This document shows positions 51,936-60,229 of a stretch of DNA of 64,000 nt, in pieces (position 1 is the first letter of the stretch; each line of letters opens with the position of its first letter). The DNA is from Paraburkholderia lycopersici (GTDB lineage: Bacteria > Pseudomonadota > Gammaproteobacteria > Burkholderiales > Burkholderiaceae). The stretch is taken from positions 1 to 64,000 of the forward strand of contig NZ_FMYQ01000024.1 in the NCBI RefSeq assembly GCF_900096975.1, read 5' to 3'. The notes under the pieces are model-generated. The model did no database searches. It saw nothing but the letters and a program-made list of their open reading frames with translations, and was not told the origin of the DNA. The position numbers and the translations under genes are program-made.

Positions 51936-52841
51936 ATGAACAAGGAAAGGATCGGATTCATCGGTCTCGGCAACATGGGCGGTCGCATGACGCGGCGCCT
52001 CGTGGACGCGGGCATCGCGGTGCTCGGCTACGACACCGTGCCCGCGCGCGTGGAGGCGGCGGGTGCGCAGGCCGCCTCCACGATAGCGGACGTGATGAAG
52101 TTTGCCGACGTCGTGATGCTGTCGCTGCCGGACAGCAAGGTGGTCGAGGCGGTCGTCGAAGGCGAGGGCGGCGTGCTGGCGAACTGCCGCGCCGGACAGA
52201 TCGTTGTCGACCTCAGCACGGCGGCCGCGAGCTCGACCATACGGCTCGCGCGGCGCTTCGCGCAAGGCGGCGCGCAGTATGTCGACGCGGGCATCTCGGG
52301 CGGCGCGGCCGCAGCGGAGAAGGGCGCCCTCACGCTGATGGTCGGCGGCGAAGCGAGCGCTGTCGAAGCGCTCGAATGGGCGTTCGCGCCGATCGCCGCG
52401 AAGGTCGCGCACATGGGCGAAAGCGGGGCGGGCCACACGACCAAGCTGCTGAACAACTTCCTGAACGCGGTGAGCCTCGCCGCGAGCGCCGAGGTGATGG
52501 TGGCAGGCAGGAAGGCGGGGCTCGATCTGCATTTGCTGCTCGACGTGCTCAACAGCAGCAGCGGCGTGAACTTCGCGACGCTGAACCGCTTTCCGAAGAT
52601 CGTCGACGGCGATTATCTGGAAGGCGGCCTGACGGGCAAGCTGATGACGAAGGACGTCGTGCTCTATGTCGATCGCGTGCGCGAACTGGGCGTGGTGTCG
52701 CTGAACGCGTCGGGGCCGCTCGCGAGCTTCGGCCTCGGCACGGCGCTCGGCTATGGCGATGTGATCAGCAACCGGGTCGTCGATGCGATCGGCGACGTTT
52801 CGGGCGGCGTGCGGCTGTTCGAGGGAACGCGGAAAGTTTGA
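51936..52841 (+). CDS. Beta-hydroxyacid dehydrogenase, third of three
   Basis: This 301-residue enzyme has FIGLGNMGGRMTRRLVDAGI, DAGISGGAAAAEKGALTLMV and the catalytic Lys in GHTTKLLNNFLNAV. The signature reads AGISGG instead of APVSGG, a sign of altered substrate specificity. It starts 31 bp after the MFS stop. Together with the paralogues at 46199 and 47513 it gives the cluster three related dehydrogenases, possibly acting on stereoisomers or successive intermediates. Confidence 0.85.
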   Translation: MNKERIGFIGLGNMGGRMTRRLVDAGIAVLGYDTVPARVEAAGAQAASTIADVMKFADVVMLSLPDSKVVEAVVEGEGGVLANCRAGQIVVDLSTAAASSTIRLARRFAQGGAQYVDAGISGGAAAAEKGALTLMVGGEASAVEALEWAFAPIAAKVAHMGESGAGHTTKLLNNFLNAVSLAASAEVMVAGRKAGLDLHLLLDVLNSSSGVNFATLNRFPKIVDGDYLEGGLTGKLMTKDVVLYVDRVRELGVVSLNASGPLASFGLGTALGYGDVISNRVVDAIGDVSGGVRLFEGTRKV

Positions 52842-52861
52842 CCAGAAGAGGAGAAGCAGTC

Positions 52862-53257
52862 ATGAAGGTTTTTCACGGCAGGGCAGAAGGCAAGATGTCG
52901 GAGCAGCGCGGCGAAACGTTCTCGGGTACGGTGTGGGCCGACCCGGTAATGCCGGCGACCGACGGCGTCACGATCAACACGGTGTTCTTCGCGCCGCGCG
53001 GCCGCACCTACTGGCACACGCACGAGCAGGGCCAGGTGCTGCAGGTGACGGCGGGCAAGGGCTGGATCTGCAAGGACGGCGAGGCGCCGCAGGCGATCCG
53101 CCAGGGCGACATCGTGTTCATCGGACCCAACGAGCGCCATTGGCACGGCGCGAGCGACGGCAGCTACATGGTCCATATCGCCACCTCGATCGGCAAGTCG
53201 ATGTGGCAGGAAGAGGTGTCGGAGGCCGACTACCCGAAGGGGCTCGACGCACGCTGA
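52862..53257 (+). CDS. Small cupin protein
   Basis: This 131-residue cupin has the first motif as RTYWHTHEQGQVLQVTAGKG (near 49-68) and the second as IGPNERHWHG (near 89-98), which supply the metal ligands. It resembles the cupins that pair with CMD-family proteins, including some manganese hydroxynitrile lyases, but the reaction here is unknown. GAGGAGAAG lies just upstream of ATG 52862, and the gene follows the dehydrogenase by 20 bp. Confidence 0.8.
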   Translation: MKVFHGRAEGKMSEQRGETFSGTVWADPVMPATDGVTINTVFFAPRGRTYWHTHEQGQVLQVTAGKGWICKDGEAPQAIRQGDIVFIGPNERHWHGASDGSYMVHIATSIGKSMWQEEVSEADYPKGLDAR

Positions 53258-53265
53258 TGCGGGTT

Positions 53266-53293
53266 GCGGAACGCGGCGCGGGCCGCGTTCCGC
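53266..53293. other. Intercistronic hairpin 4
   Basis: GCGGAACGCGGC (53266-53277) pairs perfectly with GCCGCGTTCCGC (53282-53293) around a four-base loop, in the gap between the cupin gene and the next CMD-family gene. Confidence 0.5.
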
Positions 53294-53335
53294 TCGAACA
53301 GCCATTTGACCATCGCCATCACGAGGAACGACTGG

Positions 53336-54127
53336 ATGAAGCAGGGAGACCAGCCGGCGCGCGAGCCACGCGAGCCGCAGCAGATCAAGGACGATTTCGT
53401 GCGCGTGCACGGCGCCTGGAACGCCGCATGGGACAGCATGCTTCGTCTCGATGCGGGCTTCGTCGACGCCTGCGTTCAGCTCTGCGCGGTGCCGAAGCGC
53501 AGAAATCATCTCGACGACAAAGTGCGCGCCTTCATCGCGCTCGCCGCCGATGCGTGCGCAACGCAGCTATACGGGCCCGGCGTCGCGCATCATCTGGAAC
53601 GCGCGCTCGCATTCGGCGCGACGCGAGAAGAACTGATGGAAGTGCTGGAGCTCATCAGCACGATCGGCATCCATACGAGCAATGTCGGCGTGCCCGTGCT
53701 GCTCGAAGTGCTCGAGGAGGAAGGGCTGCGCGCGGGACCGGCGCCGCTCGACGAACGGCGCCGCGCGTTGAAGGAGGCGTTCGAAAGGAATCGCGGCTAT
53801 TGGCACCCGACATGGGAAGGACTGCTCGAATTCGATCCCGATTTCTTCGAGGCGTATGTCGCGTTTTCGTCGGTGCCGTGGCGCACGGGCGTGCTGAGCC
53901 CGAAGATCAAGGAATTCATGTATTGCGCGTTCGACGCGTCCTCGACGCATCTGTACGTGCCGGGGCTCAAGCTGCACATGCGCAACGCGCTGCGCTACGG
54001 CGCGAGCGCCGAAGAACTGATGGAACTGCTCGAGATCGTTAGCACCACGGGCATTCATGGCGCGGAGCTCGGCGCCCCGCTGCTCGAGGCGGCGCTGGCG
54101 AAACAGCGCGCGACGGCGACGTCCTGA
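53336..54127 (+). CDS. Two-domain carboxymuconolactone decarboxylase family protein
   Basis: The 263-residue protein contains two AhpD-like halves. The first (about 35-125) has DDKVRAFIALAADACATQLY and HHLERALAFGATREELMEVL; the second (about 165-255) has SPKIKEFMYCAFDASSTHLY and HMRNALRYGASAEELMELLE. The peroxidase CxxC is absent in both. The tandem arrangement suggests a pseudo-dimer. It follows the cupin by about 78 bp with a hairpin between. ATG 53336 fits the domain start; a more distal ATG at 53264 would overlap the hairpin. Confidence 0.75.
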   Translation: MKQGDQPAREPREPQQIKDDFVRVHGAWNAAWDSMLRLDAGFVDACVQLCAVPKRRNHLDDKVRAFIALAADACATQLYGPGVAHHLERALAFGATREELMEVLELISTIGIHTSNVGVPVLLEVLEEEGLRAGPAPLDERRRALKEAFERNRGYWHPTWEGLLEFDPDFFEAYVAFSSVPWRTGVLSPKIKEFMYCAFDASSTHLYVPGLKLHMRNALRYGASAEELMELLEIVSTTGIHGAELGAPLLEAALAKQRATATS

Positions 54128-54178
54128 CATGCCGGCCGGAGACGACACCGCGAACCGGGTGCGCGGCGCGGCGCGCGA

Positions 54179-54210
54179 ATGCGCGCGGCCATCCGGGACG
54201 CCGCGCGCAT
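54179..54210. other. Intercistronic hairpin 5
   Basis: ATGCGCGCGGC (54179-54189) pairs with GCCGCGCGCAT (54200-54210) around a 10-base loop, in the 207-bp gap after the two-domain CMD gene. The rest of the gap shows no gene. Confidence 0.45.
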
Positions 54211-54334
54211 GCCAGCCGAACTCGACGTACCGGGCGCTCCAGACGTCGCCGCTGTCGCGGCTGGCGTCGAACGGGAACGAGCAGGCGCACGTGCGCACGT
54301 CCGCGATTCTGGGCTACAACTAGACGAGGTCGGC

Positions 54335-55048
54335 ATGGCGGATTGCGCAACGCTCGTGGTCCTGCGCCACGCCCAGTCGGAATGGAATCGCACGAACCGC
54401 TTCACGGGGTGGATGGACGTCCCGTTGTCGGAGCAGGGCATCGCGCAGGCGACACGCATCGGCGAGCAGATGCGCGCGCTGTCGCTGCGCTTCGACCTGG
54501 CCGTGACGTCCGTGCTGAGACGCGCGGGCCGTTCGCTCGATCTGATCGTCGGCGGATGCGGCGCGCCCACGCGGCCCGTGGTGCGTTCGTGGCGGCTGAA
54601 CGACCGCCACTACGGCGCGCTGACGGGCATGGACAAGGACGCTGCCGCGGATCTGTTCGGCGCGGCGCAGGTGCGCTCATGGCGGCGGGGCTTCGTCGAG
54701 GCGCCGCCGCCGCTCGACGCTGAACGGCAGCGGGTCCTCGTCGGGCAATTCGGCGACGCGCCGCTGCCGCACCCCGACGCGCTGCCGCGCACCGAGAGCC
54801 TGCGCGACACGCTGGACCGCGTGCTGCCGCTCTGGGAGGACACGGTGACGCCCGCGTTGCGCAACGGCGAGTCGGTGCTGATGGTCGCGCACGGCAACGC
54901 GTTGCGCGCCTTGTTCAAGCATCTGGACGGAATCGACGATACGCGGATCGCGTCGCTCGAAGTGGCGCACGCCGAACCGCTCATGCTGCGGTTCGACGAC
55001 AGCCTGCGCATCGTCTCGCGCGCCGGGCTCGGCTCCCTGACACGATGA
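54335..55048 (+). CDS. Histidine phosphatase, GpmA-like phosphoglycerate mutase homologue
   Basis: This 237-residue protein has the phosphohistidine site LRHAQSEWNRTNRFTGWMDV near residues 9-28, SWRLNDRHYGALTGMDKD near 85-102 and the second His in MVAHGNALRALFKH near 180. It resembles 2,3-bisphosphoglycerate-dependent phosphoglycerate mutase, with RHAQ in place of the usual RHG(E/Q). As a cluster-encoded paralogue it may have been recruited as a phosphatase. GAGG lies 8 bases before ATG 54335. Confidence 0.75.
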   Translation: MADCATLVVLRHAQSEWNRTNRFTGWMDVPLSEQGIAQATRIGEQMRALSLRFDLAVTSVLRRAGRSLDLIVGGCGAPTRPVVRSWRLNDRHYGALTGMDKDAAADLFGAAQVRSWRRGFVEAPPPLDAERQRVLVGQFGDAPLPHPDALPRTESLRDTLDRVLPLWEDTVTPALRNGESVLMVAHGNALRALFKHLDGIDDTRIASLEVAHAEPLMLRFDDSLRIVSRAGLGSLTR

Positions 55049-55137
55049 CGCGAGCCCGGCGCGCGTCCGCCGATGCGGATTTATGCGCGCCGGCCGCTTG
55101 AAACGGGCAGCCGTGAAGTATCATATGGGTTGGATTT

Positions 55138-55156
55138 TTGTCGGACGGGAAGACAA
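55138..55156. promoter_or_regulatory. Possible autoregulatory site of the GntR gene
   Basis: TTGTC (55138-55142) and GACAA (55152-55156) are inverted arms nine bases apart, ending just before ATG 55159. The half-sites fit those of the two cluster operators but the spacing differs, so the call is weak. Confidence 0.25.
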
Positions 55157-55158
55157 TA

Positions 55159-55845
55159 ATGTCAACTGATATGGGGTTGATCCGGCCTGAGACGCTGCGT
55201 CACCAGGTTGAAAACGTGCTGCGGCAGGCGATCATGAGCGGCCGTTTCGCACCGGGTGCGCGTCTGATCGAGCGCGAGCTTTGCGAGACGCTGGGCGTGA
55301 GCCGGACCTCCGTGCGCGAGGCATTGCGCAAGCTGGAGGCCGAAAAGCTCGTGCGCAACGTGCCGCACAAGGGGCCCGTGGTCGCGGTGATGTCGCGCGC
55401 CGAGGCCGTCGAACTCTATGCGCTGCGCGCCTTGCTGGAGGGCTTTGCGGCACATGAATTCGCGCGGCTCGCCAGCGACGAGGCCATCGCGCAGTTCGGC
55501 GAGGCCGCGAAGATGCTGCGCGCCGAGGCGACGGCGCAGGACCAGGACGGCGTGCTCAAGGCCAAGGCGGCGCTCTACGACGTGCTGCTCGATAACTGCG
55601 GCAACCATCTCGTGAAGGAAATCCTCAACAGCCTTTACTCGCGCGTGAATCTGCTGCGCGCGACGTCGCTGATGCATCCCGACCGGCTGCCGAGCAGCCT
55701 GCGCGAAATCGACAAGCTGCACAAGGCGCTGAAGGCCCGCGACGCGGACGAGGCGCAGGAACTGGCCCGCCAGCACGTGTTGAACGCGGAAAAGGCGGCG
55801 TTGCGCATGCTGGGCGAGCAGGGCGACGAGGACGCTTCTGAGTGA
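55159..55845 (+). CDS. GntR-family regulator, FCD subfamily
   Basis: The 228-residue regulator has an N-terminal winged helix (about 8-75: AIMSGRFAPGARLIERELCE, LGVSRTSVREALRKLEAEKL) and an FCD effector domain with the alpha-helical AVELYALRALLEGFAAHEFA. It closes the second catabolic cluster and most likely represses it until a pathway compound binds. Operators with GATTGTnTGACA at 41627 and 49908 are its best candidate sites. I chose ATG 55159 over TTG 55138 because GGGAAG is spaced correctly. Confidence 0.85.
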   Translation: MSTDMGLIRPETLRHQVENVLRQAIMSGRFAPGARLIERELCETLGVSRTSVREALRKLEAEKLVRNVPHKGPVVAVMSRAEAVELYALRALLEGFAAHEFARLASDEAIAQFGEAAKMLRAEATAQDQDGVLKAKAALYDVLLDNCGNHLVKEILNSLYSRVNLLRATSLMHPDRLPSSLREIDKLHKALKARDADEAQELARQHVLNAEKAALRMLGEQGDEDASE

Positions 55846-55862
55846 CGCATCGAGGCGTCGCT
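55841..55862 (+). terminator. Hairpin at the end of the GntR gene
   Basis: AGTGACGC (55841-55848) and GCGTCGCT (55855-55862) pair with one G-T wobble around ATCGAG, overlapping the GntR stop codon. A pyrimidine-rich CTCCCCTCC follows but not a true T-run. Confidence 0.4.
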
Positions 55863-56147
55863 CCCCTCCATGCTGAGGGCGACGCGCGATCGACCTCCGC
55901 GGGGCGAGAGGGCTCGGATCGCGCCCGCGTCGTGAAGGAAGCGTCGTAGCCATCGCGATATTTCGGGCATACGGCAAACGGGGGGGCGGCGCACCGCTCT
56001 GCCCGCGCGTTCGCGCGCTGCGGCATTCCCGCTCGCTCCAATCGGGCTGGGCCATTGCGCCGCGTTCAACGGCGAACGTGTTTGCACGGAAATCGTGCCG
56101 AAAGCAAGGAGCGAATTGAGCCGGCCTCCATCGCCTGACCGTAAAGC
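55863..56147. other. Intergenic region before the protease gene
   Basis: I see no gene in these 285 bp. Minus-strand frames are open but Arg-rich and without a ribosome binding site, as expected for out-of-frame GC-rich DNA. Confidence 0.4.
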
Positions 56148-56161
56148 CTGACGTCGATCAA
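56148..56161 (+). promoter_or_regulatory. FNR/Dnr-like box with one mismatch (CTGACGTCGATCAA)
   Basis: CTGAC-N4-ATCAA differs from the consensus at one base. A CAGTAT hexamer starts 22 bases after it. This placing only makes sense if translation of the protease begins at ATG 56222 rather than at the in-frame TTG/ATG at 56162/56165 that directly abut the box. Confidence 0.45.
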
Positions 56162-56221
56162 TTGATGATCGTCACCGTGGCGCAGTATCACCTGCATTCC
56201 GTGCCCACTTCCTACATCGCC

Positions 56222-58711
56222 ATGTCCGCCGCCGACTCCCTGCAGGTCCCCGTTGACCGACTGCGCCGCACCGCCGACGCGCACCTGTTCGACTTCGCGA
56301 CGACGGCCGAACTGTCCGACCCGGACGGCATTGTCGGACAGCGGCGCGCCGTCGATGCGATCCGCTTCGCCATCGAAATGACGCACGACGGTTACAACCT
56401 GTTCGTATTGGGGCCGGCTGGCGCGGGGAAATACACCGTCGTCGAACAGTTCCTGAGCAGCCGGGCCGCAAAAGAGCCCGCGCCCGACGGCTTCTGCTAC
56501 GTCAACAATTTTTCCGAGCCTCACAAGCCTCACATACTGCGGCTGCCGCCCGGCAGGTCGTTCGGACTTCAGCAAGACATGCGCCAGCTCGTCGACGAGT
56601 TGAGGGTCGTCATTCCCGCGGCTTTCGAAAGCGAGGTGTACAGCGCACGCGCGGCGCAGATCGATACGGAATTCGCTACGCGCCAGGAGAAAGCATTCGT
56701 CGAGCTGGGCAACGATGCGATCGGACAGCAGATCGAGCTCATTCGCACGCCCGTCGGCTTTTCGCTCGCGCCCACGCGGCGCGGCGAGGCGCTTACCGAA
56801 AAGGAATACGACGAACTGCCCGCGAGCGAGCGCTCGGAGATCGACGCCCATCTGGCGCAGCTACGCGAGCGGCTCGAAAAGCTGCTGCGCCAGGTGCCGG
56901 TGTGGCAGAAGGAGCATCGCGACCGGGTGCGCGCGCTGAACCGCGAAACGATGACGCAAGCCGTCGCGCACTTGATGGACGTGCTCATGCAGCGCTACGC
57001 GGATCTGCCCCAGGTGCAGACGTATCTGGAAGCCGTGCGGCTCGACGTGCTCGACAGCGTGGGCGATTTCCGCCGGCCGCCGGACGGCGAACCCCCCGGC
57101 GGCAACGGGGCATTCGCGCGCTATCAGGTCAACGTGCTGCTTGACCACGATGCGCGAGGTGGCGCACCCGTCGTATTCGAGGATTTTCCGTCCTATCAGA
57201 ATCTGATCGGGCGGGTCGAGCATCGCGCCATGCTCGGCACGCTGGTCACCGACTTCACGCTGATCAAGCCCGGCGACCTTCATCGCGCGAATGGCGGGTA
57301 TCTCCTGCTCGACGTGGACAAGGTGCTGCGGCAGCCCTTCGCATGGGAGGGACTCAAGCGCGCGCTGCTCAAGCGCGAGATCCGCATCGAATCGCTTGCG
57401 GAGATGTACAGCATGGTGAGCACGGTTTCGCTCGAACCGGAGCCCGTGCCGCTCGACGTGAAAGTGATCCTGTTCGGCGAACGCTGGCTGTATTACCTGC
57501 TCTATGAGGTCGATCCCGACTTCTGCGAGCTCTTCAAGGTGCCGGCGGACTTCGAAGAGGACATGCAGCGCGATCCGGCGAACCAGTTGCTGTATGCGCG
57601 TCTCATTGCGGCGGTCGCGCGTCGTCAGCGGCTGCTGCCGTTCGGGTGCGACGCCGTATTGCGGGTGATCGAGGAGCAGGCGCGCCACGCCGGCGACGCG
57701 GACAAGCTCTCGCTCCATATGCGCACGCTCGTGGACCTGTTGCGCGAATCGGATCATGCCGCGCGCCAGCACGGCGGCGGGATCGTCGGCCGCGGGGACG
57801 TCGAGCGGGCGCTCGAAGCCCAGGTCGCGCGCTGCGACCGCGTGCGCGTGCAACTGCTGGAGGAGACCGTGCACGGCACGCTGCTCATCGATACCAGCGG
57901 CACGAAGGTGGGGCAGGTCAACGGACTGTGGGTCGCCCAGATGGGCGGCTACACTTTCGGTCAGCCAGCGCGAATTACCGCGCGCACGCGGGCTGGCGAG
58001 GGAGAGGTGATCGACATCCAGCGCGAGGCGAAGCTGGCCGGCGCGGTTCATTCGAAGGCGGTGATGATCCTGTCATCGTTTTTGACGGCGCGATATTGCG
58101 GAAAGCGGCCGGTTTCACTTGCAGCGAGCCTCACATTCGAGCAGACATACGGAACGGTGGAAGGCGATAGCGCTTCGCTCGCGGAACTATGCGCGCTGCT
58201 CTCGTCGCTCGCCGACATTCCGCTTCGACAATCGCTCGCTGTGACGGGCTCGGTGAATCAGCAAGGCGAGGTGCAGGCAATTGGCGGCATCAATGAAAAA
58301 ATCGAGGGTTTTTTCGATTTGTGCTGCGCACGCGGGCTCACGGGCGATCAGGGCGTCGTCGTCCCGCAAGCGAATGTCAGGCATCTCATGCTGCGCGAGG
58401 ACGTCGTCGAGGCGGCGGCGGCCGGCCGGTTTCACGTCTATGCCGTTGCCAGCGTCGACGACGCGCTGGGTCTGCTGACTGGCATGACGGTCGGCCGCAG
58501 CGACGCAGAAGGGAATTTCCCGGACGGCACCGTGAACGCGTGCGTATGTGCGAAGCTGGCGGCGTTCGCCGACGCGCGCCGGACGTTGCAGTCGCCACCG
58601 CATTTCATGATCGGCCGGCCGCGCTGGCATCCGGCGGCAAAAGCACGCGTCAGTATTGCCGCGGCGCCGCGTCGTCACGGCAGGCACAAGCCCGACGGAA
58701 CCCCGGAATGA
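56222..58711 (+). CDS. LonB-like ATP-dependent protease
   Basis: This 829-residue protein belongs to the lon-related (AAA_32, YcbZ-type) proteases. An N-terminal AAA region holds a Walker A variant GPAGAGKYT near residue 63, a long helical insertion follows, then VFEDFPSYQNLIGRVE and HRANGGYLLLDVDKVLRQPF (Walker B region) near 365. The C-terminal S16 protease domain has the Ser of VEGDSASLAELCALLSSLAD and the Lys of GINEKIEGFF. It lacks the Lon N-terminal substrate domain. The start is uncertain: ATG 56222 is my choice; upstream TTG/ATG would add 20 residues. It stands alone behind an FNR-like box. Confidence 0.85.
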   Translation: MSAADSLQVPVDRLRRTADAHLFDFATTAELSDPDGIVGQRRAVDAIRFAIEMTHDGYNLFVLGPAGAGKYTVVEQFLSSRAAKEPAPDGFCYVNNFSEPHKPHILRLPPGRSFGLQQDMRQLVDELRVVIPAAFESEVYSARAAQIDTEFATRQEKAFVELGNDAIGQQIELIRTPVGFSLAPTRRGEALTEKEYDELPASERSEIDAHLAQLRERLEKLLRQVPVWQKEHRDRVRALNRETMTQAVAHLMDVLMQRYADLPQVQTYLEAVRLDVLDSVGDFRRPPDGEPPGGNGAFARYQVNVLLDHDARGGAPVVFEDFPSYQNLIGRVEHRAMLGTLVTDFTLIKPGDLHRANGGYLLLDVDKVLRQPFAWEGLKRALLKREIRIESLAEMYSMVSTVSLEPEPVPLDVKVILFGERWLYYLLYEVDPDFCELFKVPADFEEDMQRDPANQLLYARLIAAVARRQRLLPFGCDAVLRVIEEQARHAGDADKLSLHMRTLVDLLRESDHAARQHGGGIVGRGDVERALEAQVARCDRVRVQLLEETVHGTLLIDTSGTKVGQVNGLWVAQMGGYTFGQPARITARTRAGEGEVIDIQREAKLAGAVHSKAVMILSSFLTARYCGKRPVSLAASLTFEQTYGTVEGDSASLAELCALLSSLADIPLRQSLAVTGSVNQQGEVQAIGGINEKIEGFFDLCCARGLTGDQGVVVPQANVRHLMLREDVVEAAAAGRFHVYAVASVDDALGLLTGMTVGRSDAEGNFPDGTVNACVCAKLAAFADARRTLQSPPHFMIGRPRWHPAAKARVSIAAAPRRHGRHKPDGTPE

Positions 58712-58933
58712 AGCGGGCAGCAAGCGGGCAGCGCGCGGTTTGCCGTGAACGACGGCTCGTGCCCGGCGCCCGGCCGTTCGGCTCGACCATACTCTCCTCG
58801 CGAGCCTGCCGAAGCGGCGCAACATCCGGGACACCATCCGGCTCACGGCCGAGCGCAATCGCATCGCGGTTGCGCGTATCGGCGCATGCACCGACGCCTG
58901 GCGTCGTCGTGATTTGCGCCTGCCTTATGGCGT

Positions 58934-59428
58934 CTAGCGTCGCCAGTAGGCTCGAAGCAAGTTCTCATCCTTGCCGTATTTCAGGTCCAGCGTTCCGTGG
59001 AATGCCGCCTTGAGCGCCGAAGCCAGGTTGCGGGCAAGGTGAATGCCGGTCGTGGTAACAACCGTTTTGCCGGCCTCGTCCTCGATGGCGATGATTCGCT
59101 CCAGGGCATGTTCGGCGCGCGTCTGTTCCTCATGATGACGCAGAAGATGGACCAGTTCCTCGCGATGCTGCGTCGCGAAGTCGCCTTCGATGTAGACGTA
59201 ACCCGCCGGCTCGCTGTCGGCAATGCGATGGCAAGCTGGGCAAACGACCTCATGCGCACCGGGCGGCCGCGTAGCCCATTGCCAGCGGCCTTCGTGATAC
59301 ACCGCGCCGCAGGTCGGACATACGGATGGCTCGGGCAGCTTGTGCTGCATCTTGTATGCGTCATGCCCCAGATCCGGGAACACGTTTTCGTGACTACCGG
59401 CCTTGAATGGCTGATCTTTCGATTTCAT
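58934..59428 (-). CDS. BCAM0308-type zinc-ribbon protein
   Basis: A 164-residue protein with a zinc-ribbon near residues 35-65 (VCPTCGAVYHEGRW then VCPACHRIAD), an NMD3-like core GYVYIEGDFATQHREELVHL and a C-terminal part IEDEAGKTVVTTTGIHLARN. This matches the BCAM0308 family, named after a gene in the low-oxygen-activated locus of B. cenocepacia. Its role is unknown. ATG 59428 follows GGAGG by about 11 bases; ATG 59449 would leave almost no leader behind the predicted promoter at 59489. Confidence 0.75.
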   Translation of the reverse strand: MKSKDQPFKAGSHENVFPDLGHDAYKMQHKLPEPSVCPTCGAVYHEGRWQWATRPPGAHEVVCPACHRIADSEPAGYVYIEGDFATQHREELVHLLRHHEEQTRAEHALERIIAIEDEAGKTVVTTTGIHLARNLASALKAAFHGTLDLKYGKDENLLRAYWRR

Positions 59429-59481
59429 GTGCGTTTGCCTCCGAACCATGTGTGTCAGTCAACAGTACCCCCGCAAGGCCG

Positions 59482-59502
59482 ACGTCAATTGACGTGCATC
59501 AA
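59482..59502. promoter_or_regulatory. FNR/Dnr-type box TTGACGTGCATCAA serving divergent promoters
   Basis: The box is at 59489-59502. Reading left, TACTGT begins 22 bases beyond it; reading right, AAGAAT begins 22 bases beyond it. Both are at class II -10 distance, so one activator dimer could serve both genes. A 14-base perfect palindrome (ACGTCAATTGACGT, 59482-59495) overlaps the box. Confidence 0.65.
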
Positions 59503-59623
59503 CGCTCCGGGGCTCCGCGAAGGAAGAATGGAGCAACCGATGAGGGATGGTCGTGGCGTTAGCGCAGTCCTTGCATCGGCGAATGATCGCGGAAGCGATT
59601 CCGGTGGCGCGATGGAGGTAGAC

Positions 59624-59863
59624 ATGATCAAGAACGTTGGTACTGCTGAAAACATTCGTATGGAGATTCTGCGCAGAGTTCAGGGAAGCGCTGATCTTGG
59701 AGATAGTTGCCGTGATTGCGACATCCCGGTTCCGCGCAAAGTCGATCCAGCGGGGAACGGCGGTTGCAATTGGGTCATCGACGAGCTTCGGGTTGCGCAA
59801 GAATGCGTTTCGCCTTTGAAAGCCGTGATTGCGGAAATGATGCGCGAATATGATCTGGCCTGA
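59624..59863 (+). CDS. Small Cys-containing protein, unknown function
   Basis: This 79-residue protein starts MIKNVGTAENIRMEIL at ATG 59624 with GGAGG 7 bases upstream. A CxxC pair (SCRDCDIP) and a third Cys in GGCNWVIDEL could bind metal. The C-terminal half is helical (AVIAEMMREYDLA). I do not recognise a named family, although similar small proteins occur near low-oxygen regulons in Burkholderia. It is read divergently from the BCAM0308-type gene across a shared FNR-type box. Confidence 0.6.
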   Translation: MIKNVGTAENIRMEILRRVQGSADLGDSCRDCDIPVPRKVDPAGNGGCNWVIDELRVAQECVSPLKAVIAEMMREYDLA

Positions 59864-60003
59864 GATCGCGCACGCCGGACGCCTCCTGCGATCTTTGCGA
59901 TCCGATGCATGGCGCAGTGACGCCGGCGGCAAGTTGGCAGGAGAAAACAAACCCGGCGGAGAGCGACATGCCCAGCCTTTTTCCCATGCCGTAGGTGTGT
60001 ATC

Positions 60004-60195
60004 ATGATCCGTTCCGACCTCAGAATCGTGTTCGCCACGATTGCCGTTTTCGCCGCGCTGATCGGGCTATATCTGGTGCTCGACGGTCTCGTGTTCGACG
60101 CCTGGGCGAAATTTCGCTACGGGGCGGCAGCGCTGATTGTTGGCGTGGCTGGCTTCGTTCTGCTGCTCAATCCGGGGCCAGGCGACCATGCGTAG
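60004..60195 (+). CDS. Small inner-membrane protein, two helices
   Basis: The 63-residue product has two hydrophobic helices (about 7-29, IVFATIAVFAALIGLYLVL, and about 40-57, GAAALIVGVAGFVLLL) joined by a short polar loop, a common design for small stress-induced membrane proteins. I recognise no family. The ribosome binding site is weak. It ends 34 bp before the nicotinate phosphoribosyltransferase start and may be cotranscribed with it. Confidence 0.55.
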   Translation: MIRSDLRIVFATIAVFAALIGLYLVLDGLVFDAWAKFRYGAAALIVGVAGFVLLLNPGPGDHA

Positions 60196-60229
60196 CCCGA
60201 TGGCCGTTGCCAACGGGCGGAGAGCTTCC

